From an uncultured Eubacterium sp. (GTDB lineage Bacteria; Bacillota; Clostridia; Lachnospirales; Lachnospiraceae), in contig CAJTLS010000008.1 in NCBI GenBank assembly GCA_910577295.1, positions 1-64,000 of the forward strand: 64,000 nt of DNA, read 5' to 3'. Numbering within the stretch: position 1 is the stretch's first letter; each line of letters opens with the position of its first letter. Shown one piece after another: positions 49,808-59,994 of the stretch. The notes under the pieces are model-generated. The model saw only the letters and a list, made by a program, of their open reading frames with translations, searched no databases and had not been told where the DNA came from. The translations under genes and the position numbers were made by a program.

Positions 49808-52345
49808 TTGAAAAAATTTGTTTCTTTATGGATTATTTTTGCAATGCTCACAACATTGCTGCCGGCAAATCTGGTGAAAGCGGATGTTGCTGCGGATTTG
49901 GATGTAGCGAAAGGATACATTGATGTTATTGTTGAAGCTGCACCAACAGTAGAAAAATATGTTTTTACGGAAGAATTAGCGGAGCAGATAGACGGATTGG
50001 AAAATATTCTCCGCAGTATGACAAATAGTTCTACGATAGAAACATTAGATTCTTATGTGACAGAGAAGACAACCATAGTCATAGATCCGGGGGCTCCGGA
50101 TGTGACGCACACGTACTTTACTTCGGTACAGGCATTTAGTCTGGCGTATGCCGATGCGCAGAAAGAAGCGTTGGTTAAACTAGCCCGTCCGGTTACCGAG
50201 GCGATTCAGAATTTAATCAACGCACCGTTGACGAAAGAAAATTATGAAACGGCACAGACGGCTTATGATGAAAGCAGTAAGCATATTCGTGATGCGGTAA
50301 ACAGCGACGATGTCAATGCGTTAAATCAGATTCATGAGTTACTGAGTTTGGCAGAGCGGGCGGATAGTGTATTTTCCCGCATTCAGATTCCGAGCCGGAA
50401 CAGCGACGAGGATGACTATAATTTTTTCATGGAAGACTATAAGGCGGCAAAGACGGCTTACGGGTTATATGACAGCAAATTTGCCAGCTTAAAGCCAAAA
50501 TATTACGTCTGCCTGCAGAAAAATATCAAGAATGCGATGTTGGAGGCTTTTGATAATTATGCCAAGGCAACGTTTCATGCGGATGTCGAGAAAGCATTTG
50601 ATGATTTAGGTGTATATAATACCTTTAACGACACGGTACGGGAAAAGATGCAGGTGCTGAAAGAAGCTGTGGATGCAGGGCAGGAAAGTAAGTTCCGTAT
50701 CTCGGTCTACGATTATTATCGGGGCGACGAGATTCAATTTGTACTTGACCAGTATAAGCACTTTACGGAATTAGAGCAGATGATGTCGATTATTTCCGAT
50801 ACGCCGGCCAATAAGACGGAACTTACGGCGGCGCTCCGTGCATACCGTTATTTTAGTGAAGAGTTAACGGATGTAGAGAGGGAAATGCTTCCAGATGAAT
50901 ATGTAACGAAACTCAATCGCGCAGTTTTACTGCACACGAATACGGAAGAGGTTATGAGAGCGATTGAGGAAATCGGCGCTGCCGCTTCCGAAGAAGAATA
51001 CGAAAGTTATTTGGAGCGGTACGAGGCGGCATATAAGGCCTATCGGGTATTCGTCAATACATACAGCGGTCTCAGCGACGTTGCATCCCTGATTACCAAT
51101 GTGACGTTGCTGGATGAATCGACGGAAGTGCTGGAGATGATTAAGAGTATCCGTCAGATTGAGAGCACGGAAGATGCGACAATGTGCTCGAAAAAACTGC
51201 AAATGGAAAGTGTTCTCAACGGATACGAACGTATGAGCAGCGAAAAGCAGGCAAAGGTATTTAATATTGAAAATCTCCGCTCCATTTATGCGGATGCGTC
51301 AGAGGCTAACGCGCTGCGGGTAAAGATTGATGTCATTGTCAATAATCACTCGTTGTTAGACGAGCAATATGTCGCGTCCATCCACAGTGATTACGATAAG
51401 TTATCGGAGACGGCAAAACGCTATGTCGGAAAGGACTATATCAATAAAATACAAAACATTGACCGTGATTTGGAGACGTTAAATCTTAATAAAGCGCTGC
51501 GTGTTTCCAGTCTGATTGCGCAGATAGGGAAAGTAAACGTAAAGGCGGGAACTGCGATTAATAGTGCGAGAAGAGCGTTTGATGAACTTACCGATGTACA
51601 AAAAACATATGTACCGAATGCGAATGTTCTGATAGAGGCAGAGAGAGCATATGAGGCATTGGAGCGTTCAGTTTCCAAAGCTTCTGTTCTGGATTTGGGA
51701 GGATATTATTATTCCGGCGTAGCGATGACGCCGACGATGACGGTTCGTCTGAACGACGTTACCTTAGTACAGGATTTGGATTATCGTCTGACTTATACAT
51801 CTAATACAAAAGCAGGTACTGCCAAAGTTACCATTCGGGGTATTGGGGATTATACAGGTGTGCTGACGAAGACGTTTATCATTCATCCGGGGTCAATCGC
51901 CGGTGCGACATTGAGTGGTTTTGCCAGTCAATATGTGTATACCGGAAAGGCAATTCAGCCGTCGGTAAAAGCGGCGTTAAACGGTGTGAGCCTGAAGAAA
52001 GGCACCGATTATACCGTCTCTTATAAAAACAATAAAAAACGGGGTACGGCGATAATTACCGTTACCGGAATTGGAAATTACACCGGTACGGCTCAGGCAT
52101 TCTTTTCCATTAGCCGCGGAACAGTGAAAAAAGCCAGTGTCAGCGGTGTAAAAAAAGCTTATGTAAAAACCGGAAAAGCAATTAAACCGAAAGTTAAAGT
52201 GAAAGTAAAAGGCGTGACGTTAAAGAAAAAGCGCGACTATAAAGTTACTTATAAGAAAAATAAGAAAAGAGGAACAGCAACGATAACAATTAAAGGAAAA
52301 GGCAATTATACCGGAACGAAAAAGATTAAGTTTAAGATTGTTTAA
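49808..52345 (+). CDS. Secreted helical protein with three C-terminal beta repeats
   Basis: An 845-residue exported protein. The signal peptide covers about 1-26 (ends LVKADV). Residues about 30-620 are mostly helical, with recurring short motifs (AxxAYxxLT/SExxKxYV) like helical linker repeats of surface proteins. Three tandem repeats of about 73 residues end the protein (about 623-694, 696-769, 771-845), each with GxDYxxxYxxNxxxGTAxxTxxGxGxYTG, increasingly Lys-rich. The same unit occurs in the protein at 25650-28082. No sortase signal is seen. I chose TTG 49808, 9 bases after GGGAGG; ATG 49799 touches that site. Function unknown, likely surface attachment. Confidence 0.7.
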   Translation: MKKFVSLWIIFAMLTTLLPANLVKADVAADLDVAKGYIDVIVEAAPTVEKYVFTEELAEQIDGLENILRSMTNSSTIETLDSYVTEKTTIVIDPGAPDVTHTYFTSVQAFSLAYADAQKEALVKLARPVTEAIQNLINAPLTKENYETAQTAYDESSKHIRDAVNSDDVNALNQIHELLSLAERADSVFSRIQIPSRNSDEDDYNFFMEDYKAAKTAYGLYDSKFASLKPKYYVCLQKNIKNAMLEAFDNYAKATFHADVEKAFDDLGVYNTFNDTVREKMQVLKEAVDAGQESKFRISVYDYYRGDEIQFVLDQYKHFTELEQMMSIISDTPANKTELTAALRAYRYFSEELTDVEREMLPDEYVTKLNRAVLLHTNTEEVMRAIEEIGAAASEEEYESYLERYEAAYKAYRVFVNTYSGLSDVASLITNVTLLDESTEVLEMIKSIRQIESTEDATMCSKKLQMESVLNGYERMSSEKQAKVFNIENLRSIYADASEANALRVKIDVIVNNHSLLDEQYVASIHSDYDKLSETAKRYVGKDYINKIQNIDRDLETLNLNKALRVSSLIAQIGKVNVKAGTAINSARRAFDELTDVQKTYVPNANVLIEAERAYEALERSVSKASVLDLGGYYYSGVAMTPTMTVRLNDVTLVQDLDYRLTYTSNTKAGTAKVTIRGIGDYTGVLTKTFIIHPGSIAGATLSGFASQYVYTGKAIQPSVKAALNGVSLKKGTDYTVSYKNNKKRGTAIITVTGIGNYTGTAQAFFSISRGTVKKASVSGVKKAYVKTGKAIKPKVKVKVKGVTLKKKRDYKVTYKKNKKRGTATITIKGKGNYTGTKKIKFKIV

Positions 52346-52398
52346 CAGATTGGCGCCGTCAGGCTGACATTACATTCAATATTTAGGAGGATAATGAC

Positions 52399-53430
52399 AT
52401 GGATTACAAAAAAGCAGGAGTTGACATTGAGGCAGGCTACAAGGCAGTATCCCTGATGAAAGAACACATTGCTTCTACGATGAGACCGGAGGTATTAACG
52501 GATATCGGGGGATTTTCCGGCGCTTTTTCCATGAAGAATTTTATTGGAATGGAGGAACCTACATTAGTATCTGGAACGGATGGTGTAGGAACAAAGTTAA
52601 AGTTGGCATTCATTCTTGATAAGCATGATACAATAGGAATTGATGCGGTGGCGATGTGTGTTAACGATATTGCATGTGCTGGTGGAGAACCATTGTTCTT
52701 CTTAGATTATATTGCATGTGGTAAAAATGAACCCGAGAAAATTGCGCAGATTGTCAGCGGGGTAGCAGAGGGATGCCGTCAGGCAGACTCGGCGCTGATT
52801 GGAGGAGAAACGGCGGAGATGCCCGGTTTTTATCCGGCCGAAGAATATGATTTAGCCGGTTTCTCGGTAGGAATCGTTGACAAAAAAGATATGATTACCG
52901 GAAAAGATTTGAAAGCCGGAGATATTTTAATCGGCATGGCGTCTTCTGGTATTCACAGTAACGGTTACTCACTGGTGCGAAGCGTATTTTCGATGAAAGC
53001 GGAGACTTTGAACCGCAAGTACGAATCTCTGGAAAGTGACTTGACATTAGGAGAGACGCTGCTGACGCCTACGAAGATTTACGTGAAAGCGCTTCGCAGC
53101 ATTAAAGAAGCAGACGTCCAGATTAAAGCGTGCAGCCATATAACCGGCGGCGGATTTTATGAAAATATTCCGCGCATGCTGCGTGAGAGGACACACGCTG
53201 TTATTGAGAAAGACAGTTTTGTCATTCCGCCGATCTTTAAAATGCTGGCAAATGATGGTAACGTGGCAGAAGAAGCTATGTTTAATACATACAACATGGG
53301 TGTGGGAATGATTATGGCCGTTGAGCGAAACGACGTCGAAACGACGATTGAGGCCATTCGCAGCGCCGGTGAGACGCCGTATATTTTAGGAGAAATCAGA
53401 AACGGAGAGAAAGGGGTTACTTTATGTTAA
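52399..53430 (+). CDS. purM: Phosphoribosylformylglycinamidine cyclo-ligase (AIR synthetase)
   Basis: A 343-residue enzyme for step 5 of purine synthesis. Visible motifs: GGFSGAFSMK, SGTDGVGTKLKLAF (about 53-66), the ATP-loop Asp in DAVAMCVNDIACAGGEPLFF, GGETAEMPGFY and the C-terminal HITGGGFYENIPRML. First gene of a purM-purN-purD group; its stop overlaps the purN start by 7 bases. The ribosome binding site AGGAGG is clear. No PurR box or purine riboswitch is seen in the 53 bases upstream. Confidence 0.97.
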   Translation: MDYKKAGVDIEAGYKAVSLMKEHIASTMRPEVLTDIGGFSGAFSMKNFIGMEEPTLVSGTDGVGTKLKLAFILDKHDTIGIDAVAMCVNDIACAGGEPLFFLDYIACGKNEPEKIAQIVSGVAEGCRQADSALIGGETAEMPGFYPAEEYDLAGFSVGIVDKKDMITGKDLKAGDILIGMASSGIHSNGYSLVRSVFSMKAETLNRKYESLESDLTLGETLLTPTKIYVKALRSIKEADVQIKACSHITGGGFYENIPRMLRERTHAVIEKDSFVIPPIFKMLANDGNVAEEAMFNTYNMGVGMIMAVERNDVETTIEAIRSAGETPYILGEIRNGEKGVTLC

Positions 53431-54047
53431 AGGTAGCTGTATGTGTTTCTGGCGGCGGTACAAATCTGCAGGCGATTCTGGACAGTGTGGAAAGCGGCGT
53501 TATCACCAATGCGGAAATTGCCCTTGTAATCAGCAATAAACCGGACGCTTATGCACTGGAGCGGGCGGCCGGATATGGGATTCCATCACAGGTGTTAGTG
53601 CCTAAAGAATATGAACATCGGGAAGCGTTTGGCGACGCCTTGATTCAGGCGATGGAACAGGCTCAAATTGATTTGGTCGTCTTAGCCGGTTATCTTGTGA
53701 TTTTGCCGGAAAATTTCGTTAAGGCATATGAGGGGCGTATTATTAATATTCATCCTTCTCTGATTCCCTCGCATTGCGGCGCCGGCTATTATGGACTGAA
53801 AGTCCATGAAAGCGTGCTGGCCCGCGGCAATAAAGTGACGGGGGCAACCGTTCATTTTGTCGACGAGGGAACGGACAGCGGGCCGATTATTTTGCAAAAA
53901 GCGGTTGAAGTAAAACAGGATGATACACCGGAAATACTTCAGAAACGTGTGATGGAGCAGGCCGAGTGGAACATACTGCCACAGGCGATAAATTTGATTG
54001 CTAACGGCAGGATAGAGATTAAAAATCATTTAGTATATATTAACTGA
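53424..54047 (+). CDS. purN: Phosphoribosylglycinamide formyltransferase
   Basis: A 207-residue enzyme, folate-dependent, for step 3 of purine synthesis. Motifs: VCVSGGGTNLQAILD (phosphate loop), VLAGYLVILP, the catalytic block IINIHPSLIP with His, and GATVHFVDEGTDSGPIILQ with the catalytic Asp. Clostridial-type SHCGAGYYGLKVHE replaces the proteobacterial sequence after HPSLIP. Start overlaps purM. Confidence 0.96.
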   Translation: MLKVAVCVSGGGTNLQAILDSVESGVITNAEIALVISNKPDAYALERAAGYGIPSQVLVPKEYEHREAFGDALIQAMEQAQIDLVVLAGYLVILPENFVKAYEGRIINIHPSLIPSHCGAGYYGLKVHESVLARGNKVTGATVHFVDEGTDSGPIILQKAVEVKQDDTPEILQKRVMEQAEWNILPQAINLIANGRIEIKNHLVYIN

Positions 54048-54074
54048 TTCAACTTTAAAAGGAGGAACCGATAA

Positions 54075-55346
54075 GTGAAAGTTCTGATTGTAGGAAGTGG
54101 AGGGCGTGAACACGCTATCGCGACAAGCGTTGCCAAGAGTAGTCAGGTGGATAAAATCTATTGTGCGCCGGGGAATGCCGGAATTGCCTTTGTGGCAGAA
54201 TGCGTTGATATTGCGGCTATGGAATTTGAAAAACTCGCTGATTTTGCCGAAGAGAAGCGGATTGATTTGACTATCATTGGTATGGATGATCCTCTGGTAG
54301 GCGGGATTGTTGATGTATTTGAGGAGAGGGGGCTCCGTGTCTTTGGCCCGCGGAAAAATGCGGCTATTATCGAGGGTTCCAAGGCATTTTCCAAAGATTT
54401 AATGAAGAAATACCATATTCCGACTGCCGCCTATGAGAATTTTACGGATGCGGACGCTGCATTGAAGTATCTGGAAACTGCGCCGATGCCGATTGTACTG
54501 AAAGCAGACGGTTTGGCGCTCGGTAAGGGTGTCCTTATTTGCAACACTTTGCAAGAAGCAAAAGACGGCGTCAAGACATTGATGTTAGACAAGCAGTTTG
54601 GAGATGCCGGAAATGAAATTGTGATTGAAGAGTTTATGACAGGGCCTGAAGTTTCGGTACTCTGTTATTGCGACGGAACACATATTAAACCGATGACAAG
54701 CGCACAAGACCATAAACGCGCCAAAGATGGCGATGAGGGATTAAATACCGGTGGTATGGGTACTTTTTCACCGAGTCCGTTTTATACGGATGAAGTTAGG
54801 AAGTTTTGTGAGGAGAAAGTATACCAGCCGACGATGGATGCGATGAAAGCAGAGGGACGGGACTTTGTCGGCATTCTTTTCGTGGGGCTCATGCTTACGA
54901 AAGACGGCCCTAAAGTGTTGGAGTACAATGCCCGTTTTGGAGACCCGGAGGCGCAAGTTGTTCTTCCCCGCATGAAAAACGATATCATTGACGTAGTGAA
55001 TGCTTGTATTGACGGAAAGCTGGATGAGATAGATTTGCAGTTTGAAGACAATGCGGCCGTTTGCGTTGTTCTGGCTTCGGACGGATATCCGGAACACTAT
55101 GAAAAAGGTAAAGTGATTACTGGTTTTGAAAATTTTGATGGCAAAGAAGGGTATTATGTATTTCATGCCGGAACAAAGAAGACGGAAAAAGGTATTGTGA
55201 CGAATGGGGGCCGTGTTCTAGGAGTGACGGCAAAAGGCGCGAATCTGAAAGAGGCGAGAGCGAATGCTTATGAGGCAACAAAACTTATCTCGTTTGAAAA
55301 TAAGTATATGCGCAACGATATCGGAAAAGCTATTGATGAAGTGTAA
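54075..55346 (+). CDS. purD: Phosphoribosylamine-glycine ligase (GAR synthetase)
   Basis: A 423-residue ATP-grasp ligase for step 2 of purine synthesis. The N-terminal domain opens with VLIVGSGGREHAIA; the ATP-grasp part includes GSKAFSKDLM, VLKADGLALGKGVLIC and DHKRAKDGDEGLNTGGMGTF, with metal ligands in EYNARFGDPEAQ. Length normal. 27 bases after purN with AGGAGG, so one operon. It supplies GAR to PurN. Confidence 0.97.
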   Translation: MKVLIVGSGGREHAIATSVAKSSQVDKIYCAPGNAGIAFVAECVDIAAMEFEKLADFAEEKRIDLTIIGMDDPLVGGIVDVFEERGLRVFGPRKNAAIIEGSKAFSKDLMKKYHIPTAAYENFTDADAALKYLETAPMPIVLKADGLALGKGVLICNTLQEAKDGVKTLMLDKQFGDAGNEIVIEEFMTGPEVSVLCYCDGTHIKPMTSAQDHKRAKDGDEGLNTGGMGTFSPSPFYTDEVRKFCEEKVYQPTMDAMKAEGRDFVGILFVGLMLTKDGPKVLEYNARFGDPEAQVVLPRMKNDIIDVVNACIDGKLDEIDLQFEDNAAVCVVLASDGYPEHYEKGKVITGFENFDGKEGYYVFHAGTKKTEKGIVTNGGRVLGVTAKGANLKEARANAYEATKLISFENKYMRNDIGKAIDEV

Positions 55347-55411
55347 TCCGTTGTTACGGATATTTACCGATTTACGATAACTTAGTATTAATTAAAAAAA
55401 GGAGATAGATT

Positions 55412-56650
55412 ATGTATTCATTTGAGTTAGTGAAAAATGCCGATTCGGAGTTGGCAAAAGCAATGGAGCTTGAGACGGGGCGCCAAAACGACCATATTGA
55501 GTTGATTGCTTCGGAAAATTTTGTGAGTAAAGCAGTTATGGCGGCTATGGGCAGCACTCTGACGAATAAGTATGCGGAGGGATATCCGGGCAAGCGCTAT
55601 TATGGCGGATGCCAGTATGTCGATATGGTAGAAGATTTGGCCAGAGAGCGCGCCAAAGAACTTTTCGGATGTACTTATGCCAATGTTCAGCCGCATTCCG
55701 GCGCACAGGCAAATATGGCAGTATTTTTTGCTCTTGTTCAGCCGGGGGAAACCGTAATGGGGATGAATCTCGACCATGGCGGACATTTATCTCATGGAAG
55801 TCCGGCCAATATTTCCGGTACTTATTATAACATCGTGCCGTATGGCGTTGATGATACCGGTTTCATAGATTATGACGAGGTGGCGCGTATCGCAAAAGAG
55901 TGCAAACCGAAGATGATTATTGCCGGAGCGAGTGCGTACTGCCGCAAGATTGATTTTAAGAAGTTCCGTGAAATTGCTGACGAAGTAGGAGCTTTTCTTA
56001 TGGTAGATATGGCTCACATTGCCGGTTTGGTTGCTTCCGGTTATCATGAGAGTCCGATTCCATATGCGCATGTGGTGACGACGACAACTCACAAAACGCT
56101 TCGCGGGCCTCGCGGCGGCATGATACTTTCTTCCGAGGAATTTGCTAATGAGCATAAGCTTAATAAGGCCATTTTCCCGGGAATACAGGGTGGCCCGCTA
56201 ATGCACGTGATTGCGGCGAAAGCTTTATGTTTTAAAGAGGCGTTAGAGCCAAGTTTTAAAGAATATGGTAAAAATATTGTGGACAATGCACAGGCGCTCT
56301 GCAAGGGGCTGCAGAAACGGGGCATTGATATTGTATCCGGAGGCACGGACAATCACCTGATGCTAGTTGATTTGGCGAAAAAGGGACTTACCGGTAAAGA
56401 AGTGGAGAAATGGTTAGATGATGCGAATATTACATCGAATAAAAATACCATTCCGAATGACCCACAGTCGCCGTTCGTGACGAGCGGTATCCGCCTTGGC
56501 ACAGCAGCGGTTACGAGCCGCGGCATGAATACGGAAGATATGGATAAAATTGCCGAGGCAATTGCCATGATTATTGATGACCACGAGGGAAATGTTGAGA
56601 AAGCAAAAGAAATGGTAAAAGCTTTGACAGATAAGTATCCTTTGTATTGA
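55412..56650 (+). CDS. glyA: Serine hydroxymethyltransferase
   Basis: A 412-residue PLP enzyme that interconverts serine and glycine and charges tetrahydrofolate with a one-carbon unit. The PLP lysine is Lys228 in VTTTTHKTLRGPRGG; also seen are NHIELIASENFVS (about 26-38), NKYAEGYPGKRYYGG and the glycine-rich FPGIQGGP. Glycine and the folate C1 unit feed purD and purN just upstream, so the placement makes metabolic sense. The ribosome binding site is AAAGGAG. It ends before a hairpin. Confidence 0.97.
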   Translation: MYSFELVKNADSELAKAMELETGRQNDHIELIASENFVSKAVMAAMGSTLTNKYAEGYPGKRYYGGCQYVDMVEDLARERAKELFGCTYANVQPHSGAQANMAVFFALVQPGETVMGMNLDHGGHLSHGSPANISGTYYNIVPYGVDDTGFIDYDEVARIAKECKPKMIIAGASAYCRKIDFKKFREIADEVGAFLMVDMAHIAGLVASGYHESPIPYAHVVTTTTHKTLRGPRGGMILSSEEFANEHKLNKAIFPGIQGGPLMHVIAAKALCFKEALEPSFKEYGKNIVDNAQALCKGLQKRGIDIVSGGTDNHLMLVDLAKKGLTGKEVEKWLDDANITSNKNTIPNDPQSPFVTSGIRLGTAAVTSRGMNTEDMDKIAEAIAMIIDDHEGNVEKAKEMVKALTDKYPLY

Positions 56651-56678
56651 TTGATTACAAAAATAAGAATAAGTAATG

Positions 56679-56703
56679 AGTCTGGGCGCAGTTTGCCCAG
56701 ACT
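56679..56703 (+). terminator. glyA: Hairpin after glyA
   Basis: Perfect 9-bp stem AGTCTGGGC / GCCCAGACT with a 7-base loop. Only a short T-run (TTGT) follows, so termination may be partial. Confidence 0.5.
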
Positions 56704-56757
56704 TGTAACATATTAAATGACAGGGTTGGAAAACAGAGGGAAGGATTAAGACGATAC

Positions 56758-58803
56758 ATGGCGAAACAATTATTCATCGCGGAAAAACCAAGTGTGGCAC
56801 AGGAATTTGCCAGAATCCTGAAAGTGCAGGCGCGACGCGGCGACGGATACATAGAATCTGCGGACACAATTGTGACATGGTGCGTAGGACATTTGGTAAC
56901 GATGAGTTATCCAGAGGTTTATGATGAAGCGCTAAAGAAATGGTCGCTGGATACGCTGCCTTTTTTACCGGTTGATTTTCTTTATGAAGTGATTCCGAAT
57001 GTAAAAAAGCAGTTTCAAACCGTGAGCGCTCTTCTTAATCGTGAAGATGTGGATACGATTTATATCTGTACCGATTCCGGAAGAGAGGGCGAGTACATAT
57101 ATCGTCTCGTTGATGAGATGGCGAAAGTGCCGGCGGCAAAAAAGAGGCTGCGCGTGTGGATTGACTCCCAGACGGAAGATGAGATACTGCGGGGTATACG
57201 GGAGGCAAAACCGATGTCTGAGTATGATAATCTAAGCAGTTCCGCGTATTTGCGAGCCAAAGAAGACTATCTAATGGGAATTAATTTTTCCCGTGTTCTT
57301 TCTCTGAAATACGGCTATTGGCTGAATCAGAATTTTGCCGATAAAAAATGGACTTCGGTTTCCGTAGGACGCGTTATGACATGTGTTCTCGGAATGGTTG
57401 TGGCGAGGGAGTGGGAGATACGCAATTTTGTCAAGACGCCTTTTTACCGTGTACTGGGAACGTTTGCACTGGAGGGAAAGACTTTTCAGGGAGAGTGGAA
57501 AGCAGTGGATGGTTCCCATTATTATCAGTCTCCACACCTGTATAAGGAAAACGGTTTTAAGGAAAGAGAGCAGGCGCTCGCCCTGATTGATACCCTGATG
57601 CAGCCGGAGCCCTCACCTGCTGTCATTGAAAAGGTGGAAAAGAAGAAAGAAAGGAAGAATCCGCCGCTATTGTTTAATCTGGCAGAACTGCAAAATCATG
57701 CCTCGAAACTATTTAAAATTAGTCCAGATGAGACGCTTTCCGTTGTACAGGAATTGTACGAAAAGAAACTTGTCACATATCCGAGAACGGACGCCCGTGT
57801 ATTGTCAAGTGCAGTGGCAAAGGAGATTGGAAAGAATCTCAGCGGCTTACAGGGCTATGGACTGGCCGTGCCGTATCTGACATACATATCGGAAAACCGC
57901 ACATATCAGGGTCTCGAGAAGACACGCTATGTCAATGATAAACAGATTACCGACCATTATGCCATTATTCCGACCGGACAGGGTCTCTCTGCCTTAAAGA
58001 GTCTGGGAGATATTCCGGCAAAGATGTATGAGGTAATTGTCCGTCGTTTCCTCAGTATCTTTTTTCCTGCAGCAGTGTATCAGAAAGTGAATGTGACGGT
58101 GCAGGCGGAACGGGAGCGCTTTTTCACATCATCAAAAGTGTTGCTTGAGGAGGGCTTCCTCCCTGTGACGCAATATTCTTTTGCGAAGAAAAAGCGTGCA
58201 GAGGAGATAGATAGCGCGCAAAAGGACGCCGATGAAGACGAGAATTTTGACTTGAAAGAGGTATTGGATTTGCTCAAAAAGGGGAAATCAGTAGATTTGA
58301 CGGAGTGCCATATAAAAGAGGGGGAGACTTCACCTCCTAAACGTTATAATTCCGGCTCGATGATTCTGGCGATGGAGAATGCAGGACAATTGATTGAAGA
58401 GGAGGAGCTGCGGGCCCAGATAAAAGGAAGCGGTATCGGTACGAGCGCTACGAGGGCGGAAATCTTAAAAAAACTGTTTCATATTGATTATCTGAACTTG
58501 AATAAAAAGACGCAGATTATCACGCCAACGCTGAAAGGAGAGCTTGTCTGTGGGATTGTGAGGTATTCGATGCCTCAGATGTTGTCGCCGAAGCTGACAG
58601 CCAGTTGGGAAAAGGGACTTTCCGGAGTGGCGGATGGAGAAATCTCGGAAGAGGAATATATCGAGAAGCTGAACACTTTTGTGCGGCAGATGGTTGGCAG
58701 CGCTAAGGCGGGGGATAACCGGAATAAATTGAATTCCTTTTATCAGGCGGCGAAACAGCACTATAAGGACAAACCAAAGAGGGGACAGAAGAAGAAAAAG
58801 TAA
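56758..58803 (+). CDS. topB: DNA topoisomerase III (type IA)
   Basis: A 681-residue type IA topoisomerase. The TOPRIM domain starts QLFIAEKPSVAQEFA (catalytic Glu) and has the acidic CTDSGREGEYIYRLV in place of the more common TDADREGE. The nucleophile is Tyr341 in LVTYPRTDARVL. GSGIGTSATRAEILKKL marks domain I. No zinc fingers at the C-terminus, which is basic (KRGQKKKK); this and length fit TopB rather than TopA. It decatenates DNA and processes recombination intermediates. The acidic linker at about 478-505 is unremarkable. Stands alone between glyA hairpin and the phosphoesterase. Confidence 0.93.
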   Translation: MAKQLFIAEKPSVAQEFARILKVQARRGDGYIESADTIVTWCVGHLVTMSYPEVYDEALKKWSLDTLPFLPVDFLYEVIPNVKKQFQTVSALLNREDVDTIYICTDSGREGEYIYRLVDEMAKVPAAKKRLRVWIDSQTEDEILRGIREAKPMSEYDNLSSSAYLRAKEDYLMGINFSRVLSLKYGYWLNQNFADKKWTSVSVGRVMTCVLGMVVAREWEIRNFVKTPFYRVLGTFALEGKTFQGEWKAVDGSHYYQSPHLYKENGFKEREQALALIDTLMQPEPSPAVIEKVEKKKERKNPPLLFNLAELQNHASKLFKISPDETLSVVQELYEKKLVTYPRTDARVLSSAVAKEIGKNLSGLQGYGLAVPYLTYISENRTYQGLEKTRYVNDKQITDHYAIIPTGQGLSALKSLGDIPAKMYEVIVRRFLSIFFPAAVYQKVNVTVQAERERFFTSSKVLLEEGFLPVTQYSFAKKKRAEEIDSAQKDADEDENFDLKEVLDLLKKGKSVDLTECHIKEGETSPPKRYNSGSMILAMENAGQLIEEEELRAQIKGSGIGTSATRAEILKKLFHIDYLNLNKKTQIITPTLKGELVCGIVRYSMPQMLSPKLTASWEKGLSGVADGEISEEEYIEKLNTFVRQMVGSAKAGDNRNKLNSFYQAAKQHYKDKPKRGQKKKK

Positions 58804-58832
58804 GAAGGATTACAAATCAGGAGGAGCATACG

Positions 58833-59981
58833 GTGATTATATGGATACTAATTTTTTCCCTGTTAATTATTTGCATGGCGCTTGGACTTATTTACTTAAT
58901 CAGCCGCTTTTATAAGATGCCATATGTGAAACGAATGGGCGGGGAGGGAAAGCTTAGAAGACTGTTTTTTGCGCTGATTCCGGTTTTGCTTTTGTGTGCC
59001 GGACTATGTGTTTTCCTTGATGCGATGAATATGATTATCTGCATTCTTCATTTCGTAGTTTTCTGGTTTGTCTGTGACAGGATGAATTACCTTATAGAGA
59101 AGAAGCGGAATAAAAAAAGCGGCTCTTATCTGATAGGAATCGTTTCCGTAGCAATTACGGTTGGTTATCTTTGTGTTGGATGGTATCTTGCTCATCATGT
59201 GTGGCGAACAGAGTATGTCATTGAGACAGATAAAGCAGTAGGTGATTTCTGTATTGTTCAGATTGCCGATTCTCATATAGGTACGACGTTTGATGGCAAA
59301 GGATTTGCCGCACATATCCGTACGATACAAGAGGAGAACCCCGATATTGTTGTTATTACCGGAGATTTTGTGGATGATGACACCTCAAGGGAGGATATGA
59401 TAAATGCCTGTCGAGCGTTTCGTTCCCTGAAAACGAAGTATGGTGTGTATTATGCATTTGGAAATCACGACAAAGGATATTATGATAAGGGGAAACGGGG
59501 GTATAGCGGTAAAGATTTGATTACCGAATTGGAGAAAAACAATGTGAAAGTGTTGCAGGATGAGACGGTACTGATTGACAATCGCCTCTATCTGACAGGC
59601 AGACAAGACCGCTCAGAGAAAGAGCGGGGAACGCCGCGTGCAGAGATGGATGTTTTGGTAGAAAAATTAAATGCGGATATATTCACTGTCGTGTTAGACC
59701 ATCAACCACACGATTATGAGGCACAAGAGAAATCCGCAGTTGATTTGGTTTTGTCCGGTCATACACATGGAGGACAGTTGTTTCCGATTAATTATGTCGG
59801 TGAATGGACGGGAGAAAATGACAAAACATACGGATGGGAGAAGCGGGGCAATACGAATTTTGTCGTGACTTCCGGTATTTCAGACTGGGCGCTTCATTTC
59901 AAGACAGGATGTAAATCCGAGTATGTTGTCATAAAGGTAAAAGAGAAAGAAAAAAGCGCGAGAGAGAATTTCCGTGCGTAA
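58833..59981 (+). CDS. Membrane metallophosphoesterase (YkuE/YaeI-like)
   Basis: A 382-residue protein. Three to four N-terminal helices (about 2-25, 44-62, 67-85, 98-118) anchor a calcineurin-type phosphoesterase domain (about 140-370) on the outer side. Metal motifs are complete: QIADSHIG (DxH), ITGDFVDD (GD), AFGNHDKGY (GNHD), LDHQPHD and SGHTHGGQLFP. Similar proteins hydrolyse UDP-diacylglucosamine or unknown phosphoesters, so substrate is open. The start codon is GTG 58833, with GGAGG about 8 bases upstream. Confidence 0.85.
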   Translation: MIIWILIFSLLIICMALGLIYLISRFYKMPYVKRMGGEGKLRRLFFALIPVLLLCAGLCVFLDAMNMIICILHFVVFWFVCDRMNYLIEKKRNKKSGSYLIGIVSVAITVGYLCVGWYLAHHVWRTEYVIETDKAVGDFCIVQIADSHIGTTFDGKGFAAHIRTIQEENPDIVVITGDFVDDDTSREDMINACRAFRSLKTKYGVYYAFGNHDKGYYDKGKRGYSGKDLITELEKNNVKVLQDETVLIDNRLYLTGRQDRSEKERGTPRAEMDVLVEKLNADIFTVVLDHQPHDYEAQEKSAVDLVLSGHTHGGQLFPINYVGEWTGENDKTYGWEKRGNTNFVVTSGISDWALHFKTGCKSEYVVIKVKEKEKSARENFRA

Positions 59982-59994
59982 ATGGAGGAAAGAT

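Noticed and set aside
49645..49920. N-terminal extension of the minus-strand aldolase
   Set aside because: It would cover the promoter and signal peptide of the divergent gene; AGGAGG precedes the internal ATG at 49644.
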